This document shows, in pieces, positions 23,398-33,860 of a DNA stretch of 64,000 nt (positions are counted from its first letter, which is position 1; each line of letters begins with the position of its first letter). The stretch lies in contig JAOALB010000030.1 in assembly GCA_025331125.1 (NCBI GenBank), positions 186,001-250,000 on the forward strand, written 5' to 3'. The stretch is from Mycogone perniciosa (taxonomy: Eukaryota > Ascomycota > Sordariomycetes > Hypocreales > Hypocreaceae). The notes under the pieces were generated by a model that saw only the letters and a program-made list of their open reading frames with translations, ran no database searches and was not told where the DNA came from. The position numbers and the translations under genes were made by a program.

Positions 23398-24105
23398 ATG
23401 TCGTTCTTCTTCCAGCCTCCCATCTTCGCCCTGCAGCAGCAGCAGCAGCAGCGGCCACCACCACGATATCTATGCCATGTCCAGAACACATGGACGCCCA
23501 TCACCCAGCCTGTCATCGTGACAACAGCTACACTGTCAACGACAGTTCTTACGCCGACTATTGCTGTCCCAGTCCTCATACCCTCTCCTCCTCTGATCTT
23601 CTCTCTAGCGCTAGGTACATCAGCAACATCCTGCTTGCAAGCCCCAGCGATTAACTTGCGCATCGTATTCTTCACCCAGCACCCCCGCCTCAAGCTCTTC
23701 GCTACAGATGCTTCGTACCATGCTCCGCCCAGTAAGGAGAAACTGCTTGCCGACGTAACCCGCTGGGCACGGCTCCACGGTCTGCCGCAGACGCAACAAA
23801 TCCAAGCCGCGAAGACGAAGCTGTACATCTTGCCTGCGGGAGGAGAGAATAGAGCGCCGCTGGGAGTGAGCGTGTTGCCGGACGTGGGACCTGTGATGCC
23901 GGGGGATGTGGTCCACGTGCTGGGCTTGGAGAATGTCCAGGAGGGGGAGATGGAGGATGTCATGGAGGATGTGAGGAGGAGGGGGTATGAGGGAGTGTTG
24001 GTAGTTGACGCAGACACAGACGCAGTTGATGCAGAGGGAGGCGAAGAAGGTGACGGAGATGGAGGCGATCAAGGCCAAGACGATTCAGGGGCTGATGCCT
24101 CCTAA
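23398..24105 (+). CDS. hypothetical protein (235 aa), polyQ start and acidic tail
   Basis: An ATG in good context (GAGCCATGTC) opens 235 codons. The N-terminus carries a six-Gln run, followed by a Thr/Val/Pro-rich hydrophobic part. A more globular region follows at about residues 85-190 (for example LLADVTRWARLHGLP and TKLYILPAGGENRAPLGVSV). The C-terminus is Asp/Glu/Gly-rich. Third codon positions are strongly G/C-biased in this frame in the second half, which supports it over a 212-codon antisense ORF at 23379-24017. I do not recognise a family. The phrase RLKLFATDASYHAPPSKEKLLADVTRW could belong to a mitochondrial or chaperone-like fold, but this is not evidence of function. Confidence 0.5.
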   Translation: MSFFFQPPIFALQQQQQQRPPPRYLCHVQNTWTPITQPVIVTTATLSTTVLTPTIAVPVLIPSPPLIFSLALGTSATSCLQAPAINLRIVFFTQHPRLKLFATDASYHAPPSKEKLLADVTRWARLHGLPQTQQIQAAKTKLYILPAGGENRAPLGVSVLPDVGPVMPGDVVHVLGLENVQEGEMEDVMEDVRRRGYEGVLVVDADTDAVDAEGGEEGDGDGGDQGQDDSGADAS

Positions 24106-25245
24106 GCACAATCCCACTCCATGTTTGAATCACGCAAATAGAAAACGACTGCTGTTGAAAAAAACAAAGTCATGGTATCCTCTCTTGATATAAATTTCGC
24201 AATAAAACAATAACGACTATGTGCATGCATCCCAGCTTTCTTCCCATTTGCCCTTACCAAAAAGCAACCCCGATTCCTCACAAAGCCCATCTTTCTCCGA
24301 TCCTTTGCTTCCATGCTCCCCCTCTTCTGTTATATCAAATACTGGGTGGGTAATATGAGGGGGAGGTGTGCCAGTAAATCAAGATAAAAGGCGATAAAAA
24401 CAGGTCAAACCACACAAAAAAAAAGGCCAACTAAATATCCACGCCCTAAAGAACACATCCCTTTCCCTCCACAAACACCCTTCATATTTTCCCTTGTTAT
24501 TTGCTTCTGTTCCTCGCTCATCTCCCCGGACTCCGAGGGGACTTCAGATTCAGCAACATCGACGCAACTGAAATAAAGATGAAAAGGAGAAAAAAAGTTT
24601 TGAAAAAAGGAGGAGGCAAGAAGAGGCGTCGAGAAAAAAAAAGGGCAAAATCAAAAACACTAGGCTTTCGCGAAGCCGAGCCTCCCAGGGTTTTTTATCG
24701 TACACGAGTAAACTCCGTTACCCAAATTATGAAATCCTGCCCCTTGCTTTCTTCTCCCCGTCTCACGTTGGCGTGCAACTCTAAAGAATTTCTCGCCTAT
24801 TTGCTGCATAGCTTTGCAAGACCCAAAAACGCCGCCATCTCTTGGCGCCTACTTCGCATAGAAGCGGAACGACAGCAAAAAGAGCACATGCCCTCAACAT
24901 GTCGTGTCGTATTGGAAAACATTCTTTACCACGTGTCGACTGTCCACACGTCTTGTCCATCGCCAAGAACTAACTGCTGGGTATCAATCCACCAGCGTAA
25001 GGATGCAGGGGAAACATGGGTTTCCAACCAGCTACCAAGGCGTATGGAGCGAAGGGCAAGCACGTTGTCCCGGTTCTCACTCGAAAAGACTTTTCCCTCC
25101 AAGTGTCCAACATCAAGAGAGAAAATAACAGAAATCATAGACGCCACCATGCTACATGATTAGGACATGAAAAGCGTAATATATGTCGAGAAATTCGCAT
25201 CATTGCCAAGAGATGTCAGGTAACACGAATCGTGTCTCGTTTGAT
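24106..25245. other. intergenic between convergent genes
   Basis: Contains the 3' flanks of the hypothetical gene (+) and ptaB (-). A purine-rich block (24580-24660, encoding only Lys/Arg) creates a spurious 220-codon ORF. No gene is supported. Confidence 0.5.
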
Positions 25246-27873
25246 TCAGGTCGGATTACCTTTTAGACGTTTCGTCATTCTCGGAGTTGGAGGTTTGTTG
25301 CCCCTGTTCTGAACTCCGTTGACCTGTCCGCCGGTAACCGGTGTACCTGTATCCTCTTCGGCCTTGACGGTCGACGGACGTCTGCGTTTGTTCGACGCTG
25401 GTGACGTGTTGGCACTTGGCCCGCTCGAGCTTGTTCCTTGCTGACTCGCCTGGAGTTGCATGCCAGGTGCCTGCATATGGCCTGGTGCTGGGCTACCAAG
25501 GTGTGGTGAGCCCGGCAAATTCATGTGCACCGCAGCAGGACTCGCTCCCATCGGAAATTGCCCAAAATTCGGCGTCCGGGGTCCCTGTGGCATGGGCTGA
25601 CCGTTCATTGCTGGTGTTACGCTATTGATTTGTGTCGCCACATATTGCTCCAGCGCTGTGTAGGGACTCAGCCCGGGGTTAGAATGGTAGAATCCAAATA
25701 AGGGGTTCATCTGGCCCATGACCTCCACGATCTATCGTATATCGGTTAGTCTCCTCTGACCAATAAGTTTTTTAGTGAGAAGGGTAACATTCTCATACCT
25801 CAAGAAACTGGTGCACAGCTTCCGTGACTCCCTTGCTATTAACAGCCGAGTCTGGAAGGTCAACCAAGACCTCAGGGGGCTCCTTTTGGGGAGACTTCAA
25901 CTGCCGACTTTTGCCCTTCTTGGACATTTCTGGGGACTGCTTGCTATCCACCGAGTTGGTCTTGTGCCACTCCTTCATCCATAAATGCGCTGGCTTTGCT
26001 GCCTCGATGACTTGTTTCCGCGAGATGTATTCCTCATGCCTTGTGGTGAGGAACTCGAACAGCTCAATCTTCTGGTCAGAATCAAATTGGGCACGCAGAG
26101 TTCCTGTTGCAACAAGCTAAACAGAGGTATTAGTATCTTACTCGTAAGATCTGTCAAGAGAGCTTACATGTGACCCTGTCTCAAACCAGTATACAAAACT
26201 GGCTCTTGAGTTTTCGATGCAGTAGCAATCTCCTGGCAGCGGCCGATCGGTTATGCCGCTGTCAAGGATGAGTTGCATGCTCTTCACGCCGCTGTTGAAA
26301 TGGGTGTGGAAATAACGGGCAATTGCTGGGTACGTGATCTCATACTGCTTATCGGGGCCATCTTCGGAATCGCTGATGTGCAGCGAATGGCGAAAAACAC
26401 CGTTTGGTGATGAGAAAAACCGGTGCACAAACATATTCCAATACGACATATCGTCCTTGCCCTTGGCACCCTGACCCCACTTGCAAGTTAGTCAAGGATG
26501 AATATGATAGAGACAATTAAAAACGCTTACAGGAAAGCCACTCAAGCGTTCGCTAAACTGCATCAATTTCAGTAGACACTGAGCTTTCATCCCTTCCCTC
26601 CGCTGCTGTTGTTGTTGTTGTTGTTGCTGTAGCATAGTATTCATTGCCAGCTGCTGTGTGGCGGCAGCTGCCATCTGGGGCTGGTTCGGCGGTTGAGCCT
26701 GCTGGGGCTGAGGCTGTGGTTGGGGCTGGCCTTGAGGAATCTGATTTGACTGGACAGGAGTCGGAGCAGGTGTCTGGGACGGAGTCTGCTGTCCTGTCGG
26801 CGCAGGCGTCCCGGCCTGGGAGGATTGCTGCGGCGTCTGTTGTGACTGCGGGCCTGGTTGTGACTGCTGCTGTGGTTGCGGTTGCGGCTGTCCCTGTGGC
26901 TGTTGACCTTGTTGCTGCTGCTGCTGCTGCTGCTGTTGTTGTTGTTGTTGTTGCTGCTGTTGTTGCGCACCCATTGGAGTTTGACCCGCCACAGCCATTG
27001 GGTTTTGTTGCTGCATATTCGGCATACCCTGTGCGTTCATCTGCATATGCTGCCCCGGGTTATGGCCAGCCGGCATCTGTTGATTGTGTGCTGCTTGTTG
27101 CTGTGCCTGTTGTGCTTGTTGCTGTGCCTGCTGTTGTGCCTGCTGCGCTTGTTGCGCCTGCTGCTGGGCTACTTGTTGCTGCTGGAGGGCTAACTGCTGT
27201 GCCATCATGGCCGCCTGGGGGTTATGAGCCTATAGTAACAATTAGCTTTGTCCTTCCCCCACCGAAGTAGAGTATGCCGTGGTCACTTACTGGCCCCAAT
27301 CTGCCCGCCGCTCTGAGCTGATGAAGCTGCTGTTGGCTGAGTTGGTTTAACGGTATTCCCATCGGCATCCCGTTCACGTTGGCCTGCATGTTCACTTGGA
27401 ATTGCTGGGCCATCATAGCCTGCCTCTGCTGCTGTTGGAGGAGCTGCTGTTGCTGTTGTCGCATAGCAGCCATTGCGCTCGGGTTGTTAACTATAAGATT
27501 ACCATGTCAGTAATGGTTTTGTGGGAGTGGCGCGTTGGAATCATCATTGGAGGCGTCACGTACACTGATTTTGCAAGTGTTGCTGCTGCTGAAAGATCTG
27601 TTGCTGGGTGGGATTCAAATGCTGCATGGCATGGGCATTGTGAGTCGGACCGGGCGGCATGCCTCCCATCAGGGCAGGATTGACTTGTGCTCCTGGTGTT
27701 GACACGGCCATATGGCCACCAGCGAACTGATGCGGCATACCGCCACCAGGTGCGCCTTGTTGGGCCGCGTTGGGAGGCATTCCAGGGCCGCCCATGGGAT
27801 GACCTGCGACGCCTGGATGCCCCATCGCAGCAGGGTGCCCCGTGAAGTTGGGGCCCATACTTGTAGCCATCAT
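25246..27873 (-). CDS. ptaB: LIM-domain-binding transcriptional co-regulator, PtaB/Adn2/Mfg1-like
   Basis: Exons: 27873-27564, 27490-27291, 27229-26531, 26470-26168, 26116-25799, 25731-25246; about 771 residues with consistent phases. The first 400 residues are Gln/Pro/Met-rich, including long polyQ runs encoded near 26590-26620 and 26900-26970. Exons 4-5 hold the LIM-bind (LDB1/SEUSS) domain at about residues 395-610: DDMSYWNMFVHRFFSSPNGV, YPAIARYFHTHF, RASFVYWFETGSH, and LRAQFDSDQKIELFEFLTTR. The tail has a basic KRRRPS patch and ends KRLKGNPT. Orthologues are PtaB of Aspergillus, Adn2/Adn3 of fission yeast and Mfg1 of budding yeast. They work with Flo8/SomA-type factors to control adhesion, development and biofilm formation. 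It acts in the nucleus. Symbol by family recognition. Confidence 0.9.
26590..27200 (-). repeat. CAG/CAA-rich polyglutamine-coding tract
   Basis: Successive CAG/CAA blocks in ptaB exon 3 encode runs of up to about 17 glutamines and QQAQQAQ-type repeats. The mixture of CAG and CAA codons argues for selection on the peptide rather than a simple expanding microsatellite. Such runs in co-activators often vary in length between strains. Confidence 0.8.
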
Positions 27874-29405
27874 TTCTTCTCTGAAGGAGGCCGGCTATCC
27901 ACAGCGTGGATATCGACGAGCGTCTGCGAGTACTATCGCATGCGCATACGTCGAAGGCTGTTGAAGGTAGTCAGTGACAGGCGTCAGCGAAGGATTGGTT
28001 TTTTTTTTCGCGTTGTGGATGATGGCGTGGTTGGATGGCGTCTGGCGGTGGGCGGAGGCGATTTAATCGGTGAGATGAAGGAGAGAGAAATAAAAAAGTA
28101 CCAACAGGATTCAGTTTTGACTTGAAGCGTGTCTATAGCGAAGAGCAGCGACGAATTTTGCAGTGGCGACGATGCATCGGCGACGGATGGAACGGTCCGA
28201 TGGTGGTTGGTGGTGGTGCGATTCGTGATGCCACACCAAGTCCGGACACTCGAGACGACAGATGACGGGGCCCTGGAGGTGAGCGGCACGTACCCGGACA
28301 AAGGTCCGCAGAGCAAGCTAAGGCGACGAAAGCGAGCCCAGCAGCGAAGGCGGAAAGCTGGGACGCAATGCAGGATGAAGCCCAAGGGGGAAACGTCCTC
28401 TGGAAGAGCAGCTGTTCTGCAAAAGCTAAGCCAGCCAAGACTACTCCGTATCACCGCGACCGATTCGGCGGGAGACAGCAGACAATCAATCCCTCAGGCA
28501 GTCCCGCGTCGCTGTGCCTCGTAGCGCTCTCGTTTGCTCGCAGCGCAAAGCCTCCTCGTCCAAGTAAGGGGAAAAAAGAGACAACCAGTCCCCCGCGGAG
28601 CCGAGACGATCGAGAAATGGATGCTGTGTGAGAACCCAGGCTGGTTATCTGTCTGTCTGTCTGGCAAGACGAGAGACGTCGCAGTGCAGCAGACGAGGCG
28701 TCAGTATGGCAGCCAACCCTGCGGGAGCAGTCGAGACGGCGTTGGGGATCTTCCTGCGTGGGTACGTGGGTGGCCAGCAGGAGCGACCAGGGGATGAGAG
28801 AGAGTGGAGATGTATGCAACTATGCGGTTATCATGCCCCGCCCTGATAATGGGGGCAATCAAAAGAATGGGTCTGGCTGGGCCAAAATCGGTGGCTGGGC
28901 AGTAATCTTTTGCCTGTTTGCACCGCTTTACCGGGGCGAGGTTTGGAGCTAGGCAACTAAGCCAACGCTAAAGCCAATAATATCCCTAAATGCGAGGTCT
29001 CTTTCCTTCTTGCATGAATGAACACTGAGGTACTCCGTAGTTTCCGCGTCCCTGGCATAGCACAAAGATAAGGCACATGGTTTGGTACCACTGTCGTGAT
29101 GTTCGTAGCGCACTGGGACAGCCTGTCGTCTCTGAATCACAGCATAAAAACCACACTGTACCGGTGTCACCACCCTGAAAAATTCGAAATTGTCCGTCAA
29201 ACGCACCGACATTGCTGTTTGCGAAACCTTCCGCTGCATCTAGGCCCTACGGAGTCTCTGGCTCTCCATGTTAAAATCCGAGGCGCTATTTTTGGTTGCC
29301 GCCGCTAGTGCCTTAGACGGGTAGAAGGCTATCACGTGAATATTATACAGTGCGCTAATTTTAGAAAAATTTTACTGGCACTGTCCATCAATATCCTCTT
29401 CTGCC
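27874..29405. other. 1.5-kb region between ptaB and the snoRNA host gene
   Basis: Divergent promoter region and probable long leader of ptaB. Copies of TACTCCGTA at 28442 and 29031. Overlapping ORFs of up to 156 codons on both strands show no domains. No gene is supported. Confidence 0.5.
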
Positions 29406-29698
29406 TGCAGCCATAAAAGGCATGTTTCTCTTCCTACTTTCTCTTTCGAACAACAAACAACAGCACCTCGATCTCAATGACACGCGACATCTTCTACTCT
29501 TGGTGGTGACTCAAGAGTTGCTTTGTTTTGGTCTCTAGTTATTTCCTGGGTAGACGGCGGTCGCGTGCTTGTCCATGGGTGTTTGTTTACATCTGAAATT
29601 TGTTATTTCTTGGCTGTTAAAGCAGCCATCCAAGCTGAAAGCAAAGACCAAGGTAAGCACTATAATGCGTTTGCTTCTCACACGATAATCTCTCCTCT

Positions 29699-29812
29699 TT
29701 TCATGATGACACTATCTTAAACGTCTTCTTTTCCCAACTGAATCGACCATGAAGAAGTGCAGTCTGTTCGGGCCTTCGGGCCTGTTACTTGCCAGTATAC
29801 CTTGTCTGACCC
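29699..29812 (+). ncRNA. snR190: box C/D snoRNA, snR190-like (intronic)
   Basis: C box ATGATGA at 29703-29709; D' box CTGA at 29737-29740 (within CCCAACTGAATC); C'-like ATGAAGA at 29749; D box CTGA at 29806-29809. Before the D' box the sequence GTCTTCTTTTCCC can pair with the conserved 25S rRNA segment GGGGAAAGAAGAC, with one G-U pair. The fifth nucleotide from D' points to a G in the GGGG run. In budding yeast this is the site assigned to snR190, which is co-transcribed with U14. The next intron here holds U14, so synteny supports the call. Ends are uncertain because no strong terminal stem is visible. Confidence 0.62.
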
Positions 29813-29992
29813 TTCACCATTCCTCTCTATCTTGCAGCAATTGTTCCACTCCGCAGTTTTGTTAACATTGTTGCTCTCTTACAGATCTCGATCTCTTGCT
29901 ATACCATCAAAGTCATTAACCTCGCAGAAATCGACCTCGTCTACACTATGCTTAACGTGAGTACCTCTCGGCTTTTCATTTTCATATCATCT

Positions 29993-30098
29993 GTTTTATG
30001 ATGAAAATTTCCATCGCATTCGCAGTTTCCACTCGAGCTCCGATGAGCCTTTTTTGGAGCAGATGAGGGTTAATTCTTCCTTGGATGTCTGATCAAAC
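29993..30098 (+). ncRNA. snR128: U14 small nucleolar RNA (box C/D; snR128/SNORD14)
   Basis: C box ATGATGA at 29998-30004 and D box CTGA at 30089-30092, closed by a terminal stem GTTT (29993-29996) with AAAC (30095-30098). Domain A, CATTCGCAGTTTCCAC, is the near-invariant U14 element that base-pairs with the 5' region of 18S rRNA. Before the D box, TTCCTTGGATGT pairs with 18S ACATCCAAGGAA; the fifth nucleotide addresses the C equivalent to yeast C414/human C462, the known U14 methylation site. U14 is required for 18S processing as well as methylation. It lies in intron 2 of the host gene. About 106 nt, within the normal range. Confidence 0.95.
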
Positions 30099-30403
30099 AC
30101 CTTTCCCCCATATTTCTTTAATCTTGAGTTCTTTTGGCATTGTCAGGAAGCTAACAAGTGCAAAGTTTGCAGGACTAGTATCAAGTAATTTAGTGACCCA
30201 AGCAACCGTAATAATAGAAAAGAACATCATATTTTTGAGGCCCACTTGTACAGTCGTGATAATTGTCATATTCAGTTCGTAAATTCCATGATTGAGTGTA
30301 GTAGTACTACGCTTAAATCTCCTGAACTCCTGTCTCCGACTCCTAACGCCGCTCCAGAATTGCATGACATGCTCCTATGCTTAACACATGACGTTTTCTC
30401 TTA

Positions 30404-32926
30404 CTACGCAACTCGGAGCTCCTCTCGAGCTTCGTCCCTTCTGACCCTTCCTCCAACGATGCCCATCCTGTTACGTCCTGTTCGTCCTCTGCCTAACCAG
30501 TTCAACTTGAGCATCTTGCAAAGCTCAATCATCTTCCTGTTCCCTTCGTCGTCTGCATCATTGCCCACGCCTCCAAGGCTAGACAGCACGCTCATGCACT
30601 GCAGCATACGACCCACCATATCCGTAACCTGCTTTGAATCCTCCACATTTTGTTCGCGCACGCTGCTGAGGACCTGCATACCCGATGGTGTAAAGGGCCG
30701 TATTGCGCCTTCGCTGCCGCGGCTGCCCAGACTGACGTTGCTGACAGCGCGACTACGCCCCCCGGCAGAGCCATCGCCAAGGAGGGTTGTGCTGGTGGAG
30801 TTGTATGAACCAACCGATGGATCGATGGACATGGCAGTTCCTGGCCGAACCATGTTGAAGAATGATTCAGGGGGAGAGGCTGATAGATTGGTTTCAAGTG
30901 GAGGAGAAGCAAGCGCCACGTTAGCAAAGGCCGACGGCAGGAATTCCAGAGACAATCGGGAGAAGATGGTCTTCAGGGTGTCGTAGCGAGGTAGAATGAC
31001 GATGTCGCCATATGCTGTCAAGACAAGGCGTCTAACTTCGAGCACTGCGGCCGCAGGCATAACTCGAGCTGGTATGTCTGCCGAAGGAGGCGGGGACGTG
31101 ACAACGCCGCCCCAGAAATCGCGAGACTGGTCAGCGGTCATGGTACCACAGCCCGAGACCTCCAAGTCAAGTGGCAACAGGGCTGCCTGCATGTATGGGA
31201 GGATTGAGGTAAATGTGAAGAGCCACAGCTCTACCAGCATCGGTATGAAGCGCTCTTCGGGCGTTCTGCGTAGAGTCCGATCCATGGTAGAGAAGCCCAT
31301 GACGAGGAATTCTCGAAGATCTTCCAGCATCATATTTGGCGACCTCTTATGGATACACCACTGAATATGCAGCGAGACTACCCGATTGATATCCTCAACG
31401 GGGAAGCGGAGATCCTCGCCCTGGAATATTACCAACAACTTGGGTTTCAGGTGATGCCAGGCATCCTCCATTGTCAAACTGTTCAATACTGTCTTTCCGC
31501 CATCAATGGCGTCGGACATGGTTGATTGTTGGGATACAGATGGCAAGCTGCTACTCCCTGGCCAGTCCATAGGAATATTGAACGATGATTCAGTGTCCAG
31601 TCGACTTTCTGATCGCTCGCTATGCTTCTTGTCCTTTTTGGTTTTCGCGAAACTTGAAGAGCTCGGACCAGGACTGGGAGGAACGCTGAAGTTGTAAAGG
31701 CTGCTCGGAGCGTTTGGATCGGTCGGCCTCGAATTGCTCGCAGCGGATGAGAGAGGCAGATGGTATTCATCTTTGAGCTTCTGCTTCTGTCGTGATAAGA
31801 AATGATGTTTCTTCTCCTTCTCCTTGGTCTTTTCTTCGGTATTGGACTCAATTGGCCGAATGGTTGCCGAGGATGAGTTATTGAGGTTGTACAGGGACTG
31901 GTTGCTGGAATCCACGAGACTGCTTGTGCTAAAGTTCCCACGTTGGAGGACAGATAATGCCGATCCAATCTTGCCAGGACTAGGCAGTGCCTTTTCCTTC
32001 GTGTCCTTGGTACTGATTTTTCCGGGTCGCGAAAAGAGCTTCGCCTTGGCCTTTTCCGACTTGGAGAGAGGCTTTTCAGACGCTGTCGAGGCCATGGGAG
32101 GAAGTGACGGGAATGGCTGTGGTGATATTGATGGCTCCCTCGGCGAGTTGTGACCAGACCTGGGAAACACTACATTGGCTGCTGCTGTGGCTGCGGACGA
32201 GTGCAAGCTGCTCGGGTGTCTGTCCTGATATGTCCCTCCCAGACTGCCGAAGCCAGATTCTCGCGGCGTACTCGCCTCAGTTAAACTCAGCGTCGGCGGA
32301 CCTATTGGACCTTTGCCCCCGCTTCCTCGCCTAGCGCCATCATTGCCCTCGCCAGGAAATGGGACTGTTTGCGATCGCTGCCGTGCATGGAATGTGTTTT
32401 GATGAGACATGACAGCCGCCTGTGCGGCAATTTGGCTGGCCGACAGCGTCCCCGTCGTAGAGCCGGCTGCTTGGCTTCCATGGTTCATGCCCACATGCGA
32501 TAGGCTGGATGTACTTGTCGATGGCAGTGTCGGCTCAAACATGCCCTGGGTCGTAGCGTTTTTTCTCGAATGCGTCTTGAGCACCGGTGAGGACGCTCCC
32601 TGGGTCGCGGATCGCGTTGCGTTCGGGCGAGAGTAGTTATGAAGCACACTGGAATTGCTCGAGTTGGAATGGGTGGTGAACTGTTGGTATATGGGCGTAG
32701 CTGGGGTGTTGTTGATGCTCGGTTGGCGTGTTTTGGGGATGGTGATGGCTGGCAGGATGTCCTCGCCGCTGCTGGCAGAATCGATGCGTAGAGGAGGCGG
32801 CCGTGGGGGAGCTGGAGGCTGATTCGGATCGCCAGATGCGCTGGATAAGCCAGGCAAGGGAGAGAAGCCGCCAGGAACTCGGCCCTGGGGCCGCCCTGGT
32901 CCTGTTGCTGGTGTTGTTGGTTGCAT
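30404..32926 (-). CDS. hbrB: HbrB-like TORC2 subunit (Bit61/PRR5 family)
   Basis: A single exon of 840 residues. The first ~470 residues are Ser/Pro/Thr-rich and disordered, with low-complexity segments and basic patches (for example KSEKAKAKLFSRPGK). The HbrB domain spans about residues 485-655: AWHHLKPKLLVIFQGEDLRF, DINRVVSLHIQWCIHKRSP, MLEDLREFLVMGFSTMDRTL, RFIPMLVELWLFTFTSILPY and VLTAYGDIVILPRYD. A conserved C-terminal block (KMIELCKMLKLNWLGRGRTG) closes the protein. HbrB was found in Aspergillus as a hyperbranching gene. The family corresponds to yeast Bit61 and human PRR5/PRR5L, non-catalytic subunits of TOR complex 2, acting in cell polarity and actin and sphingolipid control at the plasma membrane. 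The ATG at 32926 is the first in frame. Confidence 0.92.
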   Translation of the reverse strand: MQPTTPATGPGRPQGRVPGGFSPLPGLSSASGDPNQPPAPPRPPPLRIDSASSGEDILPAITIPKTRQPSINNTPATPIYQQFTTHSNSSNSSVLHNYSRPNATRSATQGASSPVLKTHSRKNATTQGMFEPTLPSTSTSSLSHVGMNHGSQAAGSTTGTLSASQIAAQAAVMSHQNTFHARQRSQTVPFPGEGNDGARRGSGGKGPIGPPTLSLTEASTPRESGFGSLGGTYQDRHPSSLHSSAATAAANVVFPRSGHNSPREPSISPQPFPSLPPMASTASEKPLSKSEKAKAKLFSRPGKISTKDTKEKALPSPGKIGSALSVLQRGNFSTSSLVDSSNQSLYNLNNSSSATIRPIESNTEEKTKEKEKKHHFLSRQKQKLKDEYHLPLSSAASNSRPTDPNAPSSLYNFSVPPSPGPSSSSFAKTKKDKKHSERSESRLDTESSFNIPMDWPGSSSLPSVSQQSTMSDAIDGGKTVLNSLTMEDAWHHLKPKLLVIFQGEDLRFPVEDINRVVSLHIQWCIHKRSPNMMLEDLREFLVMGFSTMDRTLRRTPEERFIPMLVELWLFTFTSILPYMQAALLPLDLEVSGCGTMTADQSRDFWGGVVTSPPPSADIPARVMPAAAVLEVRRLVLTAYGDIVILPRYDTLKTIFSRLSLEFLPSAFANVALASPPLETNLSASPPESFFNMVRPGTAMSIDPSVGSYNSTSTTLLGDGSAGGRSRAVSNVSLGSRGSEGAIRPFTPSGMQVLSSVREQNVEDSKQVTDMVGRMLQCMSVLSSLGGVGNDADDEGNRKMIELCKMLKLNWLGRGRTGRNRMGIVGGRVRRDEAREELRVA

Positions 32927-33860
32927 CGTCGCAGATTTGTAGGAGGCCTGTTACATCTTGACTGCAGCGACTCGGGCAGGACGGACGGTGGGCGCGCGAG
33001 TCGACAGAGTGTAGGATCGGATTCGGAGTCTCCTGAGGGAGCCAGATATGGTATTTCGTTTAATAGTTTGGCAGCTGAGACATGAACAGGGCAGAGATGG
33101 AGGGACGGATAGTAGATAATAATAGCCGTACCACTTCAAGTAGGTGGGTGAGGCTGAGCTGTCAGATAGTCGCAGCGTGGGGTTGCAGCGTCAACGCCAG
33201 AGCTGCATAAGCCCAAGACGGCGCATTCTGCACGGCATTTGATTGATTGATTCCTTATTGAATGCAAGCTAGTTTCTCTTGAAGATTGATCCAAGTGTTT
33301 CATCCTACCTATTTGCTACGTAGGTATGTCGCATACATGTTGAAATCAGCGTCATGGACTGGGAAGTCTTATCACGAGACTGTTAAAATGGGGCCGATTT
33401 CCTTTTCATTGCATTGAAGAATACTATTCCGAAACATTTCCACTGTGTACTTCGTCCTGCCCGGCAGATTGCAATACACCCTACTTCATAGATACTCCAT
33501 ACCACATAGATAACGCAAATGCATACCAAAATTGCAGCTCACTGCTTGTGAGAAGAAATGTCTCACAGACAAGGTTTGCCATTCTTGATATATACATTAA
33601 TATATACTACTACTGCCGAGAGACCCCGAACCTTGGCTCAAAGCCGAGCCTTGGCGATAAAGTGATAAATCAAATGCTAAAAAAGTCATTCCACACATGA
33701 TTCCCTTTAATTGAAAGAAATATCAACGAGAATTCCATTCCATGTACGGATACGATTGAATTTTTTTAATATGATTTCTTCAAAACCTGACTCGCCCAAA
33801 CCAGCCTTATAACTTATCAGAGCAGAGTTCGTAGAAAAGTCGCTAAGCGAGCTCTACTTT
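32927..33860. other. intergenic, upstream of hbrB
   Basis: Promoter and leader of hbrB, then an A/T-rich stretch (33280-33850). No gene, tRNA or repeat is recognised. Confidence 0.5.

Larger units (their letters stand above)
29406..30250 (+). ncRNA. non-coding snoRNA host gene (spliced)
   Basis: Start and end are approximate. A TATA-like CCATAAAAGG lies at 29411, followed by a C/T- and CAA-rich presumed leader. Two introns have clean signals: 29653-29837 (GGTAAGC donor, TTGCAG acceptor) and 29957-30146 (GTGAGT donor, TGTCAG acceptor). Each contains one box C/D snoRNA, with the D box about 28 and 54 nt before the acceptor. The exons carry only short ORFs; the longest on the unspliced strand is about 38 codons and includes the snoRNA itself. 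This is the usual fungal arrangement in which a non-protein-coding transcript is spliced to release snoRNAs. It converges on hbrB. Confidence 0.72.

Noticed and set aside
23379..24017. 212-codon antisense ORF over the hypothetical gene at 23398
   Set aside because: Codon third-position bias favours the plus strand, and the antisense protein shows only Ser/Thr-rich low complexity and a CCCCC run from the CAG repeat.
24501..25163. 220-codon plus-strand ORF 3' of ptaB
   Set aside because: Its length comes from an A/G-rich block encoding Lys/Arg runs; no domain, and it lies in the 3' flank of two convergent genes.
26644..27270. Plus-strand ORFs opposite the ptaB polyQ region
   Set aside because: Leu/Ala/Val-rich proteins created by the reverse complement of CAG/CAA repeats.
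31483..31968. 161-codon ORF within hbrB
   Set aside because: A frame-shifted shadow of the disordered part of HbrB.
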